Source: Actinomycetes bacterium
GTDB lineage: Bacteria; Actinomycetota; Actinomycetes; Actinomycetales; Cellulomonadaceae
DNA length: 7,581 bases
Reading direction: 5' to 3'
Assembly (NCBI GenBank): GCA_023412515.1
Contig: JAEYNO010000279.1
Location: 1 to 7,581, forward strand
A program made the translations under genes and the position numbers. Shown here piece by piece: positions 1 to 6,267 of this stretch. How positions within the stretch are numbered: the stretch's first letter is position 1; every line of letters begins with the position of its first letter. The notes beneath the pieces are model-generated. The model was not told the origin of the DNA and made no database searches. It saw only the letters and a list, made by a program, of their open reading frames with translations.

Positions 1-573
1 AGCCTCGACCTCGCGGCACCGACCGCGGGCGAGGAGCTCGTCGCGCGCGCCGGCGCCGCGCTGGGGCACCTCGACGTCCTGGTCTGCAACCACGCGCGCA
101 GCGGCGGCGACGGCCGGCTGGCGGCCCAGACGGCGGACACGCTCGATGCGCACTGGGCCGTCAACGCGCGGGCCAGCCTGCTGGCGACCAAGGCGTTCGC
201 GGCGCAGCACGACGGCCGGCCCGGCGGCCGCGTCGTGTGGATGACGTCGGGCCAGCTCGCCGGCCCCATGCCCGGCGAGATCGCGTACGCCGCGTCGAAG
301 GCCGTGCTGGCGGGCCTCACCGCCTCGGTCGCGGACGACCTGATCGACCGCGGCATCACGCTCAACACCGTCAACCCCGGCCCGGTGAACACCGGCTACC
401 TCGACGCCGACGCCGCGCCCGCCGAGGTCGTCGACGCGGTGCTCGCGCACTTCCCCGGCGGGCGGTTCGGCGAGCCCGACGACCCGGCGCGGCTCATCGC
501 GTGGCTCGTGTCCGACGCCGGGCGGTGGGTCGTGGGCCAGGTGCTCTCGACCGAGGGCGGCTTCCGCCGCTGA
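1..573 (+). CDS. SDR family oxidoreductase, 5' end missing
   Basis: This is the C-terminal 190 residues of a classical short-chain dehydrogenase/reductase, an NAD(P)(H)-dependent cytosolic oxidoreductase; the substrate cannot be told. The frame is open from the first base to TGA at 571-573. In fragment numbering the visible SDR marks are the CNHA motif at 29-32 (counterpart of NNAG), active-site Asn55, Ser83 in MTSG, and the YxxxK pair Tyr96 and Lys100. NPGPVNTG follows, and the protein ends in the usual GQVLSTEGG. Family members are about 250 residues, so roughly 60 N-terminal residues carrying the TGxxxGxG cofactor loop lie left of the window. The gene runs tail to tail into the minus-strand gene at 598 with 24 bp between. 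Family assignment is firm; function beyond it is open. Confidence 0.93.
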   Translation, partial: SLDLAAPTAGEELVARAGAALGHLDVLVCNHARSGGDGRLAAQTADTLDAHWAVNARASLLATKAFAAQHDGRPGGRVVWMTSGQLAGPMPGEIAYAASKAVLAGLTASVADDLIDRGITLNTVNPGPVNTGYLDADAAPAEVVDAVLAHFPGGRFGEPDDPARLIAWLVSDAGRWVVGQVLSTEGGFRR

Positions 574-591
574 CGGCCCCGCCCGCGGCCA

Positions 592-609
592 CGCGCCTCA
601 GAAGGCGTG
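592..609. terminator. Possible hairpin at convergent gene ends
   Basis: CGCGCCT and AGGCGTG flank a CAGA tetraloop, giving a seven-pair stem with one G-U. It sits where the SDR gene and the minus-strand mycothiol-type gene meet, overlapping the last codons of the latter. There is no T-tract on either side, so it is not a canonical intrinsic terminator. Chance hairpins are common at this base composition. Confidence 0.25.
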
Positions 610-1227
610 GATCGGCAGGGCTCGCTCGCGACGCGTGAGGGCCGCGACGACGCGCGCCTGGCCGTGCCGCGCGACCACGAGGCGCACCAGCAGGTCCCGC
701 ACCGGGTCGAACACCTCGGCGGGGAACACCGGGGTGTCGACGCCGACGCTCACCGCGAGGTCGTCGGAGTGCACGACGACCTCGAGCATGCGGGTCAGCA
801 GGAAGTCCTCGCGGCGCAGCGCCCACCCGGCCCACGGCACGGACACGACGCCCTGCGCGGCGCCGGACGCGAGCGCGTCGCGCACGCGGTCGCGGTGCGC
901 GACGACGCGGTCGTGCAGCGCCGCGGGGCCCTCGAGCGCGAGCGTCTCGTCACCGCCGCGGTCGTTCACCGGGTCCTCGGGCGCGGCCGTCGGCCACGCC
1001 GAACGCGCGTAGTGCTCGTCGGCGTCGGCGAGCACGGGCAGGTCGCCGGGCTCGCGCGGCAGGAGCTCGGCCGCGCGCACCACCTGGTTGCCCAGGTGCA
1101 CGGCGAGCCCGCCGACGGTCAGGCGCGGCAGCGCCGACGGCTGCGACCACCGCACCGCGACCTCGGGCAGGTCGACCAGGTCGAGCACGGCGTCGGCGGC
1201 GAGGAGGAACGCGTCGTCACGGGTCAT
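598..1227 (-). CDS. Maleylpyruvate isomerase family mycothiol-dependent protein
   Basis: The 209-residue protein has the fold marks of the mycothiol-dependent maleylpyruvate isomerase (MDMPI) N-terminal domain, a DinB-like metal-binding four-helix bundle. In the characterised enzyme the metal is held by one His and an ExxxH pair. Here the equivalents are His44 in VGGLAVHLG and Glu149/His153 in LEVVVHSDDLA. The protein follows the usual pattern of W-S-x-P-S-x-L at 27-33 and ends in a short basic C-terminus. Most relatives of this size are uncharacterised mycothiol-linked S-transferases rather than true maleylpyruvate isomerases, and no aromatic-degradation genes are nearby, so the substrate is unknown. 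The ATG at 1227 is preceded by a -10-like box six bases upstream, which suggests a leaderless message. It diverges from the MFS gene starting at 1322. Confidence 0.85.
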   Translation of the reverse strand: MTRDDAFLLAADAVLDLVDLPEVAVRWSQPSALPRLTVGGLAVHLGNQVVRAAELLPREPGDLPVLADADEHYARSAWPTAAPEDPVNDRGGDETLALEGPAALHDRVVAHRDRVRDALASGAAQGVVSVPWAGWALRREDFLLTRMLEVVVHSDDLAVSVGVDTPVFPAEVFDPVRDLLVRLVVARHGQARVVAALTRRERALPIHAF

Positions 1228-1233
1228 GCGGGC

Positions 1234-1239
1234 AGTGTG
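1234..1239 (-). promoter_or_regulatory. Putative -10 box for leaderless mycothiol-type gene
   Basis: On the minus strand CACACT lies exactly six bases before the ATG at 1227. It keeps the two most important positions of the TANNNT -10 motif, A at position 2 and T at position 6. The spacing puts transcription start at or next to the start codon, and no Shine-Dalgarno sequence is visible. No clear -35 box was seen. Confidence 0.45.
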
Positions 1240-1309
1240 GCACCGACCGCCGACGCCGCGGGTCGGCTTCGGGCGTGGGATCGCCGTGGGCTCGCGGCCC
1301 GGGCCCGGC

Positions 1310-1315
1310 TACCGT
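1310..1315 (+). promoter_or_regulatory. Putative -10 box for leaderless MFS gene
   Basis: TACCGT fits TANNNT and ends six bases before the GTG at 1322, the arrangement typical of leaderless actinobacterial transcripts. There is no purine-rich ribosome-binding site before that GTG. A GC-rich palindrome, GGCCCGGGCC at 1296-1305, lies just upstream in the spacer. No convincing -35 box was seen. Confidence 0.55.
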
Positions 1316-1321
1316 GCTCGC

Positions 1322-2584
1322 GTGCTGCGACGTGCGCTCGAGGCGGTCCTCCCGGCGCGGCTCGGCGCACCCTTCCGGTGGCTGGTCGCGTCCTCGTGGA
1401 CGTCGAACCTGGGCGACGGGCTCGTGCTGGCGGCGGGTCCGCTGCTGGTCGCGACCCGCACGCAGGACCCGTTCGTCGTGGCGCTCGCCGCGACGGCCGC
1501 GTGGCTCCCCCGCCTGCTGCTGGCGCTGTGGGCGGGCGTCGTCACCGACCGCGTCGACCGCCGCCGGCTCGTCATGGCGTGCAACGCGGTACGGGTCGCC
1601 GTGCTCGCGCTGCTCGCCGCCGCCGTCGCGGGCGACGTCGCCCCCGTGTGGGTCGTGCTCGTCGCTCTCGTCGTGCTGGGAGCCGCGGAGACGTTCGCGG
1701 ACAACGTGGCGGGCACGCTCGCACCGATGGTCGTGCGGCGCGACGACCTCGCGACCGCGAACGCGCGCACGCAGGCCGGGTTCATCGGCCTCAACCAGCT
1801 CGCCGGCCCGCCGCTCGGCGCCGCCCTGTTCACGGCGGGGCAGTGGTCGCCGTTCGCCGCGACGGCCGTGCTCATGGCGGCCGCCGTCGCGCTCGTCGCG
1901 CGCCTCGAGCTGCCGCCGCACGGGCGCGCCCGCGGCACGACGACCGTGCGCGCCGACGTCGTCGAGGGCGTCCGCTGGACCTGGCACCACCCCGCGGTGC
2001 GCACGCTCGTGCTGACGATCCTCGTGTTCAACGTGACGTTCGGGGCCGCGTGGTCGGTGCTCGTGCTCTACGCGCAGCAGCGGCTGGGCCTCGGTGACGT
2101 CGGGTTCGGGCTGGTCACCACCGTGCAGGCGCTCGGCGGGCTGCTGGGCGTCACCGCGTACGGGTGGCTGACGGCGCGGGTGTCGCTCGCGGGGCTCATG
2201 CGGGTCGGGCTGGTCGTGGAGACGCTCACGCACCTGGTGCTGGCGGTGACGACGAGCGCGTGGGTCGCGATGCCGGTGTTCTTCGTGTTCGGCGCGCACG
2301 CGTTCGTCTGGGGCACGACGTCGATGACGATCCGGCAGCGCGCCGTGCCGAGCGCGCTGCAGGGCCGCGTCAACGGCGTCAACGTCATCGGCACGTCCGG
2401 CGGGCTCGTGCTGGGCGGGCTCGTGGGCGGGTGGGCGGCGCAGCGCTGGGGCGTGACCGCGCCGTTCTGGGGCGCGTTCGTCGGGTCGGCCGTGTTCGTC
2501 GTGCTGATCTGGCGCCAGCTGCGCCACGTCGCGCACACCGACGCGCAGCCCGCGCCGGACGCCGCCGCCCACGGGCCCGCGTGA
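1322..2584 (+). CDS. MFS transporter, MFS_3/EntS-like exporter type
   Basis: A 420-residue integral membrane protein of the major facilitator superfamily, probably a proton-driven exporter of small molecules or drugs. From Trp20 onward it is a run of hydrophobic segments consistent with 10-12 helices. MFS motif A lies between helices 2 and 3 (Gly72 to Arg82, GVVTDRVDRRR). AGPPLG at 161-166 and RQR...GRVNG starting at Arg338 are typical of the MFS_3 group. The frame is open back to 1088, but that stretch overlaps the opposing gene and codes for no membrane sequence. I chose GTG 1322 because TACCGT sits six bases upstream and the protein then begins like its relatives. It is paralogous to the MFS gene at 4872. 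A DinB-family gene follows after 32 bp. The substrate is unknown. Confidence 0.88.
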   Translation: MLRRALEAVLPARLGAPFRWLVASSWTSNLGDGLVLAAGPLLVATRTQDPFVVALAATAAWLPRLLLALWAGVVTDRVDRRRLVMACNAVRVAVLALLAAAVAGDVAPVWVVLVALVVLGAAETFADNVAGTLAPMVVRRDDLATANARTQAGFIGLNQLAGPPLGAALFTAGQWSPFAATAVLMAAAVALVARLELPPHGRARGTTTVRADVVEGVRWTWHHPAVRTLVLTILVFNVTFGAAWSVLVLYAQQRLGLGDVGFGLVTTVQALGGLLGVTAYGWLTARVSLAGLMRVGLVVETLTHLVLAVTTSAWVAMPVFFVFGAHAFVWGTTSMTIRQRAVPSALQGRVNGVNVIGTSGGLVLGGLVGGWAAQRWGVTAPFWGAFVGSAVFVVLIWRQLRHVAHTDAQPAPDAAAHGPA

Positions 2585-2604
2585 GGCGTGTCGGACCCGG
2601 CTGG

Positions 2605-2610
2605 CACGCT
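2605..2610 (+). promoter_or_regulatory. Putative -10 box for leaderless DinB gene
   Basis: CACGCT ends six bases before the ATG at 2617 and keeps A at position 2 and T at position 6 of TANNNT. It lies in the 32-bp gap after the MFS gene, so the DinB gene may have its own start besides read-through. No Shine-Dalgarno sequence is visible before this ATG. Confidence 0.4.
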
Positions 2611-2616
2611 GTCCGC

Positions 2617-3204
2617 ATGACCGACGCGACCGCACCCGGCACGCCCGCCGACGGGCGGCACGCACCCGCGCGGCTCACGTCCGAGCGGGGCGACCCGCCG
2701 CACCGCGCCGACGAGGCCACGACGCTGCTCGCGTTCCTCGACTTCCACCGCCGCACGCTGCTGCTCAAGACCGAGGGCCTGGACGCCGCGCAGCTGCGGC
2801 AGACCCTCCCGCCGTCGACCCTGACGCTGGGTGGGCTGATGAAGCACCTCGCGATGGTCGAGGACAACTGGTTCGGCGTCGTGTGGCACGACCGGCCGCA
2901 CGTCGAGCCGTGGGCGTCGGCGGACTGGGACGCGGACCCCGACTGGGAGCTCACGAGCGCGGCCGACGACTCCCCCGAGGAGCTGCGCGCGCTGTGGGAC
3001 GACGCGGTCGCACGGTCGCAGCGCACGGTCGACGGCGCCCTCGCGGCGGGCGGGCTCGACCAGGTGTCGGCGCGGCGGCACTCCGCGACGGGCGAGCCCG
3101 TGTCGCTGCGGTGGGTGCTCGTGCACATGGTCGAGGAGTACGCGCGGCACAACGGGCACGCGGACCTGCTGCGCGAGGCCGTGGACGGGAGCACCGGTGA
3201 GTGA
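2617..3204 (+). CDS. DinB family protein (DUF664, putative mycothiol transferase)
   Basis: The 195-residue protein belongs to the DinB/DUF664 branch of metal-binding four-helix-bundle proteins. Actinobacterial members are thought to act as mycothiol S-transferases, the local counterpart of bacillithiol transferases. The family signature appears as LTLGGLMKHLAMVEDNWF at 69-86, with His77 a likely metal ligand, and RWVLVHMVEEYARHNGHADL at 165-184, where His170, His178 or His181 would supply the others. The first 30 residues are polar and poorly conserved. The ATG at 2617 has a -10-like box six bases before it. Its TGA overlaps the GTG of the next gene, suggesting coupled translation. Together with the gene at 598-1227 it gives two DinB-superfamily proteins around one exporter. 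The family is clear; activity is inferred from relatives. Confidence 0.85.
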   Translation: MTDATAPGTPADGRHAPARLTSERGDPPHRADEATTLLAFLDFHRRTLLLKTEGLDAAQLRQTLPPSTLTLGGLMKHLAMVEDNWFGVVWHDRPHVEPWASADWDADPDWELTSAADDSPEELRALWDDAVARSQRTVDGALAAGGLDQVSARRHSATGEPVSLRWVLVHMVEEYARHNGHADLLREAVDGSTGE

Positions 3205-3836
3205 CGCGCGCGGGCGCCGACGGGACGGCTGACGTCATGGCCGACGACCTGCCGGAGCTGCTGCTCCCCGACGCCGCGGCGTGGCGCGCGTGGCTGGCCG
3301 AGCACCACGCGCAGCCGACGGGCGTGTGGCTCGTGCTGCACCGCAAGGGTGGCGACGTGACGGCGCTGACGTACACCGACGCGGTCGACGAGGCGCTGTG
3401 CTTCGGGTGGATCGACGGCCAGGCGCGGCGCCGCGACGAGGCCAGCACGTTCCAGCGCATGACGCCGCGCCGCCCGCGCAGCGCGTGGTCGGCGGTCAAC
3501 GTCGAGCGGGTCGCGCGGCTCGAGCGCGAGGGCCGCATGCACGCCGCGGGACGCGCGCAGGTCGCCGCGGCGCAGGCCGACGGCCGGTGGGAGGCCGCCT
3601 ACCGCGGCCCCGCGACCATCGAGGTCCCCGACGACCTCGCCGCCGCGCTCGACGCGGTCCCGGCCGCGCGCGCGTGGTTCGACGCGCTGACCTCGGCCAA
3701 CCGGTTCGCGGTGCTGCTGCGCGTCGGGCAGGCCAAGCGACCCGAGACCCGCGCGCGCCGCATCGCGACGTTCGTCGAGGACCTCGCGCAGGGCCGCACG
3801 CCGTACCCGCAGAAGCGCCGGCCCGAGGGCCTGTGA
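3201..3836 (+). CDS. YdeI/OmpD-associated family protein
   Basis: A 211-residue soluble protein of the YdeI/OmpD-associated family. E. coli YdeI has been linked to stress and antimicrobial-peptide tolerance, but the biochemical role is unknown. Family marks are GWIDG at 69-73, the QRMTPRRPRSAWSAVN block soon after, and the C-terminal run with LTSANR and AKRPETRARRI, followed by a basic tail. Two starts compete. GTG 3201 overlaps the upstream TGA by four bases and has GGGAG nine bases before it, which supports coupling and is used here. ATG 3237 would remove 12 low-complexity residues and begin MADDLPELL, which is how many relatives start. The gene probably shares a transcript with the DinB gene. 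Family assignment is firm; function and exact start are not. Confidence 0.86.
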   Translation: MTRAGADGTADVMADDLPELLLPDAAAWRAWLAEHHAQPTGVWLVLHRKGGDVTALTYTDAVDEALCFGWIDGQARRRDEASTFQRMTPRRPRSAWSAVNVERVARLEREGRMHAAGRAQVAAAQADGRWEAAYRGPATIEVPDDLAAALDAVPAARAWFDALTSANRFAVLLRVGQAKRPETRARRIATFVEDLAQGRTPYPQKRRPEGL

Positions 3837-3844
3837 CCCCTGAC

Positions 3845-3860
3845 CCGGACGGCCGTCCGG
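3845..3860. other. Perfect 16-bp palindrome, operator or hairpin
   Basis: CCGGACGGCCGTCCGG is a perfect inverted repeat starting nine bases after the stop of the YdeI-family gene and 44 bases before the next start. As RNA it could fold into a six-pair stem with a GGCC loop and end the upstream transcript, though no T-tract follows. As DNA it could be an operator for the gene at 3904, whose -10 box lies 30 bases further on. Confidence 0.35.
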
Positions 3861-3889
3861 AACCCGCACGCGACGTCCGTTCCGTCCCG

Positions 3890-3895
3890 TATCCT
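3890..3895 (+). promoter_or_regulatory. Putative -10 box for the 126-residue gene
   Basis: TATCCT matches TANNNT and ends eight bases before the ATG at 3904. This suggests a leaderless or nearly leaderless message, since no Shine-Dalgarno sequence lies before the ATG. No -35 box was recognised. Confidence 0.5.
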
Positions 3896-3903
3896 CCCGG
3901 ATC

Positions 3904-4284
3904 ATGGCTGTTCGGCTGCACTACCGCGCGACCCGTCCCGCACCCCTGACCCCCGACGAGGTGGCCGTCGCCCGCGGCCTCGTGGCCGCGCACAACGCGG
4001 ACTTCCCGTTCGACGCCGACGCGCTCGACCTCGCCGACCCCGGTGACGCGTCGCTGCAGGGCAGCACGACCCTCCCGCAGCAGGACCCGTTCGCGACCTT
4101 CCTCGGCCTCGCGCACTGGTGCCGCGCGCTCACCGACGTGCGCCGCGCGCTGCCGGGCACGTCGTGGCACGTCAGCGTCGACGACGACCCCGTGCCGTGG
4201 GACGACGAGGCGGGGTTCGGCTGGCCCGAGCAGCGCGACCCGGCGCTGCTCGCGAGCATGCACGAGATGCGCAGCGGGGTCTGA
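3904..4284 (+). CDS. Hypothetical protein, 126 residues, unrecognised
   Basis: I do not recognise this family. The product is small, soluble and acidic, with no signal peptide or membrane segment. It opens with a strand-like LHYRATRPAPLTPDE, then a short helix (residues 18-30) ending in HN. A central GSTTLPQQDPF (53-63) leads into a helix with HWCRAL (71-76). It is rich in Trp and acid residues towards the end: Trp88, Trp99 and Trp107, with DDD at 93-95 and WDDEAGFGW at 99-107. Codon use matches the neighbours, and a TATCCT box precedes the ATG, so it is very probably a real gene. It has its own promoter downstream of a palindrome and converges on the NUDIX gene with 15 bp between. No function is proposed. 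Confidence 0.75.
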   Translation: MAVRLHYRATRPAPLTPDEVAVARGLVAAHNADFPFDADALDLADPGDASLQGSTTLPQQDPFATFLGLAHWCRALTDVRRALPGTSWHVSVDDDPVPWDDEAGFGWPEQRDPALLASMHEMRSGV

Positions 4285-4299
4285 CCGGCCCGTCGGCGC

Positions 4300-4800
4300 C
4301 TACGCGACGACCCGCAGCAGCGCGTCGAGCGCGGGCACCTGGCCCTTGACGAGCAGGCGGCGCGCGTCGTCGAGGGGCGCCCACACGGCGCGGTCCACCT
4401 CGGGCACGTCGAGGTGACGCCCCGAGCGCGGCTGCCACTCGACGCGTGCGGTGCTGATGCCGGGACGCGTCGTCAGGTCGGGGCTCGCCGGGTCGTCGGG
4501 CGAGCCGACCAGCGACGCGGGGACCTCGACCGCCAGGACGTGCACGACCTTGCCCGAGGAGTAGCGGAACTCCCCCAGGTCGACGGCCGGCAGGTCCGGC
4601 GCCGGCACGCCGAGCTCCTCGGCGAACTCGCGCCGCGCCGCCGCCTCGACGTCCTCGCCCGGCTCGACCAGCCCTTTCGGCAGCGACCACGCGTGGTCCT
4701 CCTTGCGGGCCCAGAACGGGCCGCCCATGTGCGCGACGAGCACGTGCACGTCCGCGCCCCGCCCGTGGTGCAGCAGCAGCCCCGCGCTCGTCACCGGCAC
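4300..4800 (-). CDS. NUDIX hydrolase
   Basis: A 166-residue hydrolase of nucleoside diphosphates linked to another group X. The Nudix box is complete from Gly43 to Val65: Gly43, Glu49, Arg57, Glu58, Glu61, Glu62 and Gly64 match GX5EX7REUXEEXGU exactly, so metal-dependent activity is expected. The N-terminal TSAGLL, the GPFWARKEDHAWSLPKG lead-in and the C-terminal EWQPRSGR...PEVDRAVW block place it in a common actinobacterial subfamily, some members of which resemble Ap4A pyrophosphatases. The substrate here is not proven. The GTG at 4800 is used because relatives begin with MPxTSAG; a second GTG two codons in is possible. No clear Shine-Dalgarno or -10 sequence was found before it. It diverges from the MFS gene at 4872 across 71 bp. 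Confidence 0.92.
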   Translation of the reverse strand: MPVTSAGLLLHHGRGADVHVLVAHMGGPFWARKEDHAWSLPKGLVEPGEDVEAAARREFAEELGVPAPDLPAVDLGEFRYSSGKVVHVLAVEVPASLVGSPDDPASPDLTTRPGISTARVEWQPRSGRHLDVPEVDRAVWAPLDDARRLLVKGQVPALDALLRVVA

Positions 4801-4858
4801 CCGGCCACCACCCGTCCCGTCGTCCCGCCCGGCCCGGACCGTCGCCGGGCGCCGTTGC

Positions 4859-4864
4859 TAGCGT
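4859..4864 (+). promoter_or_regulatory. Putative -10 box for second leaderless MFS gene
   Basis: TAGCGT fits TANNNT and ends seven bases before the GTG at 4872. An in-frame GTG at 4863 overlaps this box, which argues against the longer start. No Shine-Dalgarno sequence or clear -35 box is visible in the 71-bp divergent region. Confidence 0.55.
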
Positions 4865-4871
4865 GCGCCAC

Positions 4872-6251
4872 GTGACCGCACGCGCGCGACTCCCCCGCGC
4901 CTTCTGGTGGCTGTGGACGTCGTCGGCGGCGTCGAACCTCGCCGACGGCGTGCTGAAGACCGCGCTGCCCCTGGTCGCGCTCGGGTTCACGACGTCGCCC
5001 GCCGCGGTCGCGGGGCTGTCGCTCGCGCTGTCGCTGCCGTGGCTCGTCGTCGCGCTGCCCGCGGGTGCGCTCGTGGACCGGTGGGACCGGCGGGCGACGC
5101 TCGTCGTGGCGGACGTCGTGCGCGCGGGCGTCGTCGCGCTGCTGGCCGCGGTCACCCTCACCGGCAGCGGGTCGATGGCCGCGCTGTACGCCGCGGCGGT
5201 GCTCGTCGGCGTGGCCGAGGTGTTCCGGGACACCACGGCGCAGTCGGTGCTGCCGCAGGTCGTCGGGCGCGACGCGCTGCCCGCCGCGAACGGGCGCCTG
5301 CACGCCGCCGAGCTGACCACCAACGCGTTCGCCGGGCCGCCGCTGGGCGGTGTGCTCGTGGGCGTCGGCGCGGCGGTCGCGCTCGGGGCCCCCGCGGGGC
5401 TGTGGGCGCTGGCCGTGCTCGCCCTGCTGCAGGTCCGTGGCTCGTTCCGTGCGCCGCGCGCCGTCGACGCACCGCGCACCACGCTGCGGCGCGACATCGG
5501 CGAGGGCCTGCGGTTCCTGTGGCGGCGCCCCGTGCTGCGCACGCTCGCGGTCATGGTCGGGGTGACCAACCTCGCGATGTCGGCCGTGTCGGCGGTGTTC
5601 GTGCTGTGGGCCGTGGGGGCGGGGTCCGCGATGGGGCTCACCGAGGCGCAGTACGGCGTGCTGCTGATGTGGCTCGCGGTCGGGGCGGTGGGCGGCTCGC
5701 TCGTCGCCGGGCCCGTCACCGCGCGCCTCGGACGCACGGCGACGCTCGGCGTCAGCGTCGTCGGGTCCGCGCTGTGCCTGGCCGCACCGGCCGTGACGAC
5801 CGACCCGCTGCTCGTCGGCGCCGCCAACACCGTCGCCGGGTTCGGGATCGCGCTGTGGAACGTCGTGACGGTGTCGCTGCGGCAGCGGCTCACGCCCGAC
5901 CACCTGCTGGGCCGCGTCAACAGCGCGTACCGGCTGCTCGCGTGGGGCACCATGCCGCTCGGCGCCGCGCTCGGCGGGCTGATCGGCGAGACGTGGGGCC
6001 TGCGCTGGGTGTTCGTGGTCGGCGGGGTCGTGGCCGCCGGGCTCGTGGTGCTGCTGCCGCGGGTCGGGGAGGGCGCGCTGGTCGCCGCCGAACGGGCCGC
6101 GCAGGAGGACGGCGTACGAGGCCCGGACGACGAGCCGACGGACGACGGCCCGACCGACGACTGTCCGACCGACGACTGTCCGACCGACGGGCAGCACGAC
6201 GACGGCCCGCCGGCCGACGAGGCCGACGGGCCGCCCGACGTCAGGCCGTGA
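4872..6251 (+). CDS. MFS transporter, MFS_3/EntS-like, with acidic repeat tail
   Basis: A 459-residue membrane protein paralogous to the gene at 1322, likely another small-molecule exporter. NLADG at 22-26 in helix 1, motif A from Gly65 to Arg74 (GALVDRWDRR), AGPPLG at 154-159 and RQR...GRVN from Arg337 lie at almost the same positions as in the first transporter. The second half also has GTMPLGAALGG, typical of MFS_3. After the last helix, about residues 405-459 form a strongly acidic, Pro-rich tail, presumably cytoplasmic, with three PTDD(G/C) repeats and two Cys (431 and 436). The first transporter lacks such a tail. GTG 4872 is preferred over GTG 4863 because of the TAGCGT box. Its stop lies three bases from the stop of the convergent DJ-1/PfpI gene. 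Substrate unknown. Confidence 0.88.
   Translation: MTARARLPRAFWWLWTSSAASNLADGVLKTALPLVALGFTTSPAAVAGLSLALSLPWLVVALPAGALVDRWDRRATLVVADVVRAGVVALLAAVTLTGSGSMAALYAAAVLVGVAEVFRDTTAQSVLPQVVGRDALPAANGRLHAAELTTNAFAGPPLGGVLVGVGAAVALGAPAGLWALAVLALLQVRGSFRAPRAVDAPRTTLRRDIGEGLRFLWRRPVLRTLAVMVGVTNLAMSAVSAVFVLWAVGAGSAMGLTEAQYGVLLMWLAVGAVGGSLVAGPVTARLGRTATLGVSVVGSALCLAAPAVTTDPLLVGAANTVAGFGIALWNVVTVSLRQRLTPDHLLGRVNSAYRLLAWGTMPLGAALGGLIGETWGLRWVFVVGGVVAAGLVVLLPRVGEGALVAAERAAQEDGVRGPDDEPTDDGPTDDCPTDDCPTDGQHDDGPPADEADGPPDVRP
6135..6195 (+). repeat. 15-bp tandem repeat coding PTDD(G/C)
   Basis: Two identical 15-bp units, CGACCGACGACTGTC, stand at 6151-6165 and 6166-6180. A copy with three mismatches precedes them and a decayed copy follows. 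The unit is a multiple of three, so the MFS reading frame is kept, giving PTDDG, PTDDC, PTDDC and then PTDGQ in the C-terminal tail. Confidence 0.85.
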
Positions 6252-6267
6252 GCGTCAGGCCGTGAGC
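6240..6267. repeat. 14-bp tandem duplication spanning two convergent stops
   Basis: GTCAGGCCGTGAGC occurs twice without a gap, at 6240-6253 and 6254-6267. The first copy holds the TGA of the MFS gene (6249-6251). The second holds the stop of the minus-strand DJ-1/PfpI gene (6255-6257). TCAGGCC at 6241-6247 could also pair with the second copy as a bulged hairpin, but there is no T-tract. Confidence 0.85.

Noticed and set aside
735..740. A second TGTCGA as a further ECF42 promoter
   Set aside because: It is inside the mycothiol-type gene, has no CGTC or CGAC 17 bases downstream and no gene starts after it in that direction.
1088..1321. N-terminal extension of the first MFS gene to the start at 1088
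   Set aside because: The extension overlaps the divergent gene and its promoter, is polar and Arg/Ser-rich, and skips the TACCGT box that fits the GTG at 1322.
607..2097. A 496-codon open frame on the plus strand
   Set aside because: It is antisense to the mycothiol-type gene and then an alternative frame of the first MFS gene, with Arg/His-rich low-complexity translation and no recognisable motif.
1217..2665. A 482-codon open frame on the minus strand
   Set aside because: It is antisense to the first MFS gene and its translation is Arg/His/Asp-rich without domain features.
2385..3905. A 506-codon open frame on the minus strand
   Set aside because: It is antisense to the DinB and YdeI-family genes, which both have strong family signatures on the plus strand.
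4271..4315. Possible terminator between the 126-residue gene and the NUDIX gene
   Set aside because: The best pairing (GCGGGGTC with GACCCGC) needs a bulge and a 27-base loop and lies mostly within coding sequence, with no T-tract.
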